Of a DNA stretch of 64,000 bases, positions 59,307 through 64,000 are shown in pieces. The translations under genes and the position numbers were made by a program. Position 1 is the first letter of the stretch, and every line of letters starts with the position of its first letter. Under the pieces are notes generated by a model. The model did not search any database. It saw only the letters and a program-made list of their open reading frames with translations, and had not been told where the DNA came from. This DNA comes from Abyssibacter sp036156195 (GTDB taxonomy: Bacteria > Pseudomonadota > Gammaproteobacteria > Nevskiales > OUC007), in the NCBI GenBank assembly GCA_036156195.1, contig JAYZUZ010000012.1:62001-126000 (forward strand), given 5' to 3'.

Positions 59307-59660
59307 ATGAGTCATTTGAACCAAGCTGTTGCGCAACTGGGGGCACTCGCCGAACCCACCCGATTGGGGATCTACCGCAAATTGGTGCGCCATGCCCCGG
59401 ACGGCCTGTGCGTTGGGGATTTGTTACCGGATGCCGGGCTGAGCCAACCGACCTTGTCTTTTCATCTCAAGACATTGGCCACCGCTCAACTGGTGACACG
59501 TCGAAAGCAAGGCCGGAATGTGTACTACGCGCCAAATTTTTCGTCCATGCACGCCTTGATGGAATTCTTGATGGAGCATTGCTGCGAGGGCGAGCAGTGT
59601 CTGGACAGACTCCTGGCCTCCACGTGCTGTCCACCGGCAGAGCGTCGCATTAGCGCCTGA
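59307..59660 (+). CDS. ArsR-family metal-responsive regulator
   Basis: 117 residues. The winged HTH includes ALAEPTRLGIYRKLVRHAPDGLCVGDL and LSQPTLSFHLKTLATAQLV (by position about 12-60). A Cys cluster near the C-terminus (HCCEGEQC and STCCPP) could bind metal or metalloid. It precedes a CDF exporter by 66 bp, suggesting it represses that gene. Confidence 0.88.
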   Translation: MSHLNQAVAQLGALAEPTRLGIYRKLVRHAPDGLCVGDLLPDAGLSQPTLSFHLKTLATAQLVTRRKQGRNVYYAPNFSSMHALMEFLMEHCCEGEQCLDRLLASTCCPPAERRISA

Positions 59661-59726
59661 ACGCTCGCCGTTGCCGGTCGGGTCTTGGCGCTTGAACTGA
59701 CGTCAAGCCAACGGCATAACACCCGG

Positions 59727-60632
59727 ATGGGTCACGAACATCATCACCACTCGACAGGCCATCACCCACCTCCGGCCAGCAGCCGGGTGCTCTGGGTCGG
59801 GCTGCTAATCACTCTCGGGTTCGCGGGGGTTGAGGCCATGGCGGGCTGGTGGGCGTCTTCGCTCGCCCTGTTGGGAGATGCCGGCCACATGCTGACCGAT
59901 GCGATGGCGCTGGGTATCGGGGCCCTGGCGGCACGGCTGGCGCAGGTGGGACCCAATCGTCGATATAGCTACGGATTGAAGCGGGCGGAGTTAGTCGGCG
60001 CGCTGGTCAACGTCTTGTTCATGTATGCAGTGGTTGGGATGGTCGCGTTCTCCGCTGTCCAACGGCTGGCAGATCCGGCGGTTGTCGACGCGGGCACGGT
60101 GGTGGCTGTCGGACTGATCGGCTTGATGGTGAATGTTCTGGTCGCCTGGTTACTGCATCGTGGTGAGCGAACACTGAATACGCAGGGCGCGCTGCTTCAT
60201 GTCATGGGAGATTTGCTGGGCTCGCTTGCTGCCGTACTCGCCGGGCTGGTGATTCTCTGGACGGGTTGGATGCCGATCGATCCTCTGTTGTCGCTTTTTG
60301 TCTGTGCACTCATTCTTGTGTCCTCAACCCGGCTGCTGTTGAGCGCTCTGAACGTCGTGATGGCTGCGGTGCCTCGCGAGCTCGACCTCGATGAGATTGT
60401 GCAGGCGATGCGTAAGGCCGACTCGGCCGTGCGGGATGTTCATCATGTGCACGTCTGGCGTGTGTCATCCGCATCCACAGCCCTGTCGGCGCATGTGGAA
60501 CTGGATGACCTCCGGCAGTGGCCGGCGATTCAGCAGGCCATCTCAGCCTGTTTGGAGGAACACTTCCAGATCGACCATCCCACCCTGCAGCCCGAACTGC
60601 ACCGACCCACCGACGTCTGCGCTTCGTGTTGA
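59727..60632 (+). CDS. Cation diffusion facilitator (zinc/cobalt-type exporter)
   Basis: 301 residues with six membrane helices. His-rich N-terminus (MGHEHHHHSTGHHPP), CDF signature LGDAGHMLTDAMALGIG with metal-site Asp/His (about 54-70), a second site HVMGDLLGSL, and a C-terminal cytoplasmic domain VRDVHHVHVWRVS. It ends DVCASC. Exports divalent metal in exchange for protons. ATG 59727 begins the His-rich leader. Likely controlled by the ArsR gene upstream; convergent with the GH13 gene. Confidence 0.92.
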   Translation: MGHEHHHHSTGHHPPPASSRVLWVGLLITLGFAGVEAMAGWWASSLALLGDAGHMLTDAMALGIGALAARLAQVGPNRRYSYGLKRAELVGALVNVLFMYAVVGMVAFSAVQRLADPAVVDAGTVVAVGLIGLMVNVLVAWLLHRGERTLNTQGALLHVMGDLLGSLAAVLAGLVILWTGWMPIDPLLSLFVCALILVSSTRLLLSALNVVMAAVPRELDLDEIVQAMRKADSAVRDVHHVHVWRVSSASTALSAHVELDDLRQWPAIQQAISACLEEHFQIDHPTLQPELHRPTDVCASC

Positions 60633-60647
60633 TCGCAGTCCGGGTGC

Positions 60648-62408
60648 CTAATGCCCGGTTGGCTGGTTCGTGATCCACAGGCATTGATAAGGCGCAAGAT
60701 CCATGCTGTGCCAGACGTCGGCCAGAGGCTGGTCACTAATCAGTTCGTACCAGGGTTCGTTGCGCATGAGATTGAGGTCGGCCAGCGCAAGGCGCTGTGG
60801 CTCGGGCGTGAGGTTGTGGATGCAGAACACGCATTGTTCGCGATCCCGGCTTTGACGCCAGAATGCGAAGAGACCCTCCTGCAGCTGCAGCGTGAACTGA
60901 GTGGCGTTGGGGTGGAAGGCCGGCTGCTGGCGTCGGAGTCGAAGCAGCTGTGACATGCGTTGGAAGACCTGGGCATGCCGGCTGTCCTCACGATCGAGTT
61001 GCGCTTCCAGTTCGTCGAGCATCCATGACGAACGGTTGATGCTGCGGTTGCGCCCGGTTCGCGTCACGGCCTCGTGATCATTCCCAGTCCCGAGCAGGCT
61101 ATGGATGTACAGGCCCGGGATGCCTTCTAACGCCAGCATGACTGCGTGGGCACAGATAAAGCGCTCCAGTTGCCATGCGTCTTCGCCATCGACGGTGCCA
61201 CGGCAGGCATCCCATAACGCGATATTGATCTCATAGGGGGATTCCTGCCCACCGGCAACAGAGCGTGTCGAGATTTCGCCACCAAAGCGACGCATGGCAG
61301 CGACCATCGCATCCCGTTCGGCATCGTCCAGCAGGCCCTCAACCGGTCGCAGCCCAATGCCATCGTGGGATGCGAGAAAGTTGAAATACGTTGTGCCGTC
61401 ACGCGCGGGCGGCATACTCATCATCCAGGCTCGCAAATGCCGGGTATTGCCGGTGCAGAGCGCGTGGAGCAGCAGTGGGGGCAGGGAAAAATTGTAGATC
61501 AGGTGGGCTTCGTTGGCATTGCCGAAGTACGCCAGGTTCTCAAAGATCGGAACATTGGTCTCGGTGATGATCCACGCATCCGGACAGGCGTGCTCGACCA
61601 GGGTGCGCAGCAGGCGAACCACTTCGTGCGCTTCGGGGAGATTAAGACAGCTGCTGCCAGCTGCTTTCCACACGTAGCCGACGGCATCCAGCCGAAACGC
61701 GCGGACCCCCCGGTCCAGGTAATGCCTGAACAGGCGGACGATCTCCAGCATCAGCGCCGGATTGGCAAAGTTCAGATCGATCTGGTCGTGTCCGAAAGTG
61801 CACCAGACGTGCCGTGGGCCGGTCTTTGTCTCCACGGGGCGCAGCAGTGGACTGGTACGGGGACGGGCTACTGCGCTGAGATCATCGTCTGGACTGGCTT
61901 CCACAAAGTACCCGGCGCCAGGGCTTAAGCCCGCCTGATAGTTCGTGAACCAGGTGTGTGAGGCTGAGCAATGATTGATGACGCAATCCCCCATGACGCG
62001 GAACTGCTCGCTCATCTGCCGGATGTCTTCCCAGTCGCCGAGCGCCGGATGTACGCGCTCATAGTCCGAGACGGCGAAGCCGTCGTCGGAGGTCCAGGGG
62101 TAGAAGGGCAGGATGTGAACTGCCGAGAGGGTTCCCTGCAGACGGTTGCTCAGAAACGCCGCCAGCGTTTCCAGTGGCGGCCGATGCGGTGAACGGATGG
62201 TATCGCCATAGGTGATGACCACAGCATCCCGCTCATCCCAAAGATTCCGGCGACCTGGCGGTGTGGGGACTTCAGGGTCCAGGCGCATCGCGGCAATGGC
62301 CGCCTCGACCAGTTCTGCCGTGTTCTGATCGGGATACAACACGCGCAGATGGTCATGCAGGCGATCACGCAATCGCCATTGCGGTGCAGGGTCAGCGATA
62401 GTCGTCAT
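60648..62408 (-). CDS. GH13 subfamily 18 phosphorylase (sucrose/glucosylglycerate phosphorylase-like)
   Basis: 586 residues of the sucrose phosphorylase group. HILPFYPWTSDDGFAVSDY (about 98-116), nucleophile Asp241 in AFRLDAVGYVWK, acid/base Glu283 in WIITETNVP and FLASHDGIGLRP are present. In this operon the likely substrate is glucosylglycerate, phosphorolysed to glucose-1-phosphate and glycerate; sucrose cannot be excluded. It overlaps the GpgS gene by 17 bp. Confidence 0.85.
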   Translation of the reverse strand: MTTIADPAPQWRLRDRLHDHLRVLYPDQNTAELVEAAIAAMRLDPEVPTPPGRRNLWDERDAVVITYGDTIRSPHRPPLETLAAFLSNRLQGTLSAVHILPFYPWTSDDGFAVSDYERVHPALGDWEDIRQMSEQFRVMGDCVINHCSASHTWFTNYQAGLSPGAGYFVEASPDDDLSAVARPRTSPLLRPVETKTGPRHVWCTFGHDQIDLNFANPALMLEIVRLFRHYLDRGVRAFRLDAVGYVWKAAGSSCLNLPEAHEVVRLLRTLVEHACPDAWIITETNVPIFENLAYFGNANEAHLIYNFSLPPLLLHALCTGNTRHLRAWMMSMPPARDGTTYFNFLASHDGIGLRPVEGLLDDAERDAMVAAMRRFGGEISTRSVAGGQESPYEINIALWDACRGTVDGEDAWQLERFICAHAVMLALEGIPGLYIHSLLGTGNDHEAVTRTGRNRSINRSSWMLDELEAQLDREDSRHAQVFQRMSQLLRLRRQQPAFHPNATQFTLQLQEGLFAFWRQSRDREQCVFCIHNLTPEPQRLALADLNLMRNEPWYELISDQPLADVWHSMDLAPYQCLWITNQPTGH

Positions 62409-63618
62409 GATCGGCCTCTACAGCATCATGCAGCTGCTCCAGCACGTCCGGCATGGCGGATCGTACCCGGCTCCAGCTGGGTATGAAGGGCGTTTCCATG
62501 GGGTTTTTCAGGAAGATCTCTCCAGCCTTGACGATGTTCTTGGCAAACAGCTCGACAGCTTGCTCTTCGCGGTGGTTATCAAACCGCAAACCGTTGACGC
62601 GGGCGTCGGCGGCGTATGTGCTGACGAAATCCAGGGCAACGCGGTAGTACGTGGCTTTGATCGAGCGGAAACTCTCGGTGGTGAAGACCACCCCATTGGT
62701 GGCGAGCTTGCGGTAGATGGCCTTGATGATGTCGATGGACATCTTGGCCAGGCCACTGCTGTCATCGTGGGCGGACAAGGCCTTGTGTTTATGGTCGTAC
62801 TGGTCGGCAATGTCGATCTGGCAAAGTCGATTGGTGGAGTAGTTCCTGTACATCTCGGAGAGCACGCCGATTTCCAGACCCCAGTCCGTCGGGATACGCA
62901 GGTCGGTGAGTACCCCGGTGCGCAGAGAGAACTCGCCGGCCAGTGCGTAGCGGAAGCTGTCGAGGTAATCCAGGTACTCCAGCGGGCCGAAAATTTTCCG
63001 AAGCGTGCGGATCAGGGGCGTCAGCAGCAGACGACACACCCGCCCATTGAGCCGCTCCTGGCCCACACGGGCGTAATAGCCCTTGCAGAATTCGTAACTG
63101 AAGTTGTTGTTGGCCACCGGGTACAGCAGCCGCGCCAGCATGTTCCGGTTGTAGCCCAGAATGTCGCAGTCATGCAGCGCCACGGCCCCGGTGTACGTTT
63201 CACCATTGGTCAGGATGTAACCCAGCGAATACCAGACGTTACAGCCCTTGCCTCGCGTTTCCGGTGCCAGGAGTTCTGCGCGCAAACGATCATCCAGCGC
63301 ACGCAGCCGAGGGCCATCATTCCAGATCACACGGGTGGTCTGGGGCAGGCGCGAGAAGAATGAGCGGGCGCTCCTGTACTGCGATTCGCTGGCGCCATCC
63401 AGACCAATCACGATCTGGCTGAGGTAGGGCACATCGGCCAGTTCAGTGACGATATGCTCCAGCGCAGGGCCAGACAGTTCGTCAATGAGGCAGGGCAACA
63501 CCAGCGACAGCGGACGCGTTTCCGCAAACCCCTGCAGCTCTGCTTCGATGTCTTCAATTGGTCGCTGACTCAGCTGGTGCAGGGTGGTGATGACACCGTT
63601 CTGAAAAAAATCGCTCAT
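62392..63618 (-). CDS. gpgS: Glucosyl-3-phosphoglycerate synthase (GT81)
   Basis: 408 residues. Transfers glucose from a nucleotide sugar to 3-phosphoglycerate, the first step of the compatible solute glucosylglycerate. GT-A features: LVLPCLIDELSGPAL (about 39), IVIGLDGASESQYRSA and the metal-binding HDCD at 149-152 in AVALHDCDILGYNR. PTDWGLEIGVLSEMYRNY is typical. A mannosyl donor is an alternative. It is between the phosphatase and phosphorylase genes. Confidence 0.88.
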   Translation of the reverse strand: MSDFFQNGVITTLHQLSQRPIEDIEAELQGFAETRPLSLVLPCLIDELSGPALEHIVTELADVPYLSQIVIGLDGASESQYRSARSFFSRLPQTTRVIWNDGPRLRALDDRLRAELLAPETRGKGCNVWYSLGYILTNGETYTGAVALHDCDILGYNRNMLARLLYPVANNNFSYEFCKGYYARVGQERLNGRVCRLLLTPLIRTLRKIFGPLEYLDYLDSFRYALAGEFSLRTGVLTDLRIPTDWGLEIGVLSEMYRNYSTNRLCQIDIADQYDHKHKALSAHDDSSGLAKMSIDIIKAIYRKLATNGVVFTTESFRSIKATYYRVALDFVSTYAADARVNGLRFDNHREEQAVELFAKNIVKAGEIFLKNPMETPFIPSWSRVRSAMPDVLEQLHDAVEADHDDYR

Positions 63619-63635
63619 GTTATGTGGGACGCAGG

Positions 63636-64000
63636 CTAGCTAACCGGCGCCGGCATATCTCCGTGACAGGCGGCCAGCGCCGCGTGAATGCCTTCCGTCC
63701 AGCCGGTGGGGGCGGATTGCGTGGTGTGAAAGGTGTGATGTCGCGCGCGGGCTACAGGGGCCGGCCGACCTGCCGCCTTGATCCAGACGCCGACGTCGGC
63801 AGCCTGAATCATGGCCGCGTCATTCTGGGCATCGCCCAGTGCGATCATCGGCGTTGCGCCCCAGCCCAGTTGGTCCATGAACCGGCGGGCAGCAACGCCC
63901 TTGTCAGTCAATCCGAGTACATGCACAAACCGGCCTCCGCGCAGGCATTGCAAGTCCAGCGTGCGCGCAGCCGTGCAGAAATCATCCAATGCCGGTTCGC
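63636..64000 (-). CDS. Mannosyl-/glucosyl-3-phosphoglycerate phosphatase-like HAD protein, C-terminal part (5' end outside window)
   Basis: The reading frame runs off the right edge. The C-terminal HAD motifs are LTDKGVAARRFM and MIALGDAQNDAAMIQAADVGVWI, characteristic of the Cof/MPGP group. Dephosphorylating the GpgS product to glucosylglycerate is the expected role. It lies 17 bp upstream of gpgS on the same strand. About half of the protein is present. Confidence 0.85.
   Translation of the reverse strand, partial: EPALDDFCTAARTLDLQCLRGGRFVHVLGLTDKGVAARRFMDQLGWGATPMIALGDAQNDAAMIQAADVGVWIKAAGRPAPVARARHHTFHTTQSAPTGWTEGIHAALAACHGDMPAPVS

Overview
The window reads as a chromosomal segment of a GC-rich, halotolerant or halophilic gammaproteobacterium. 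The yebC-ruvCAB and ybgC-tolQRAB-pal-cpoB-queE-queC gene order is a gammaproteobacterial housekeeping arrangement. Two complete-looking compatible-solute pathways point to salt adaptation: glycine methylation to betaine, and glucosylglycerate. A TonB receptor, many lipoproteins and a GlyGly-CTERM exported protein show a Gram-negative envelope. I see no phage, transposase, CRISPR array or rRNA. A relative of the Salinisphaerales/Nevskiales or Ectothiorhodospiraceae is plausible, but nothing here fixes the taxon.

Layout. 1-437 is the 3' end of galU, followed by a strong terminator. 714-9870 is one long plus-strand run: sucA-sucB-lpdA (2-oxoglutarate dehydrogenase), a YfaZ-like outer-membrane protein, yebC and ruvCAB. 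A minus-strand isoaspartyl peptidase (9888-10796) is divergent from ybgC-tolQRAB-pal-cpoB-queE-queC (10882-17538), which is followed by tRNA-Lys(UUU). 17.8-25.4 kb holds a serine hydrolase, an unknown lipoprotein, an OpgG/OpgD-type glucan protein, a diguanylate cyclase, a FabR-like TetR repressor and a BaiN/YhiN flavoprotein.

25.5-33.2 kb is a minus-strand island of three exported alpha/beta hydrolases with a TetR regulator; the largest carries thrombospondin-3 calcium repeats, two PKD-like domains and a GlyGly-CTERM tail. 33.4-38.7 kb has an EAL-GGDEF protein, a small coiled-coil protein, a Na/Pi cotransporter, an imelysin-family lipoprotein and OsmC. 38.8-41.4 kb is a tight PaaX-like regulator/fatty acid desaturase/crotonase operon. 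41.4-49.3 kb is a divergent envelope locus: a TonB-dependent receptor against DUF4331, small lipoprotein, TPR protein, HupE/UreJ membrane protein and NikL-like periplasmic protein. This is the best candidate here for an undescribed system.

49.8-52.9 kb (minus) has overlapping DUF2334 deacetylase, GT4 glycosyltransferase and sulfotransferase genes, suggesting a sulfated surface glycan or glycolipid. 54.0-56.0 kb encodes glycine/sarcosine and sarcosine/dimethylglycine N-methyltransferases behind a highly structured leader. 56-60.6 kb carries a DUF374 acyltransferase, an M20 peptidase, OxyR, an ArsR regulator and a CDF metal exporter. The window ends in a minus-strand operon for glucosylglycerate metabolism: HAD phosphatase (cut by the edge), glucosyl-3-phosphoglycerate synthase and a GH13_18 phosphorylase.
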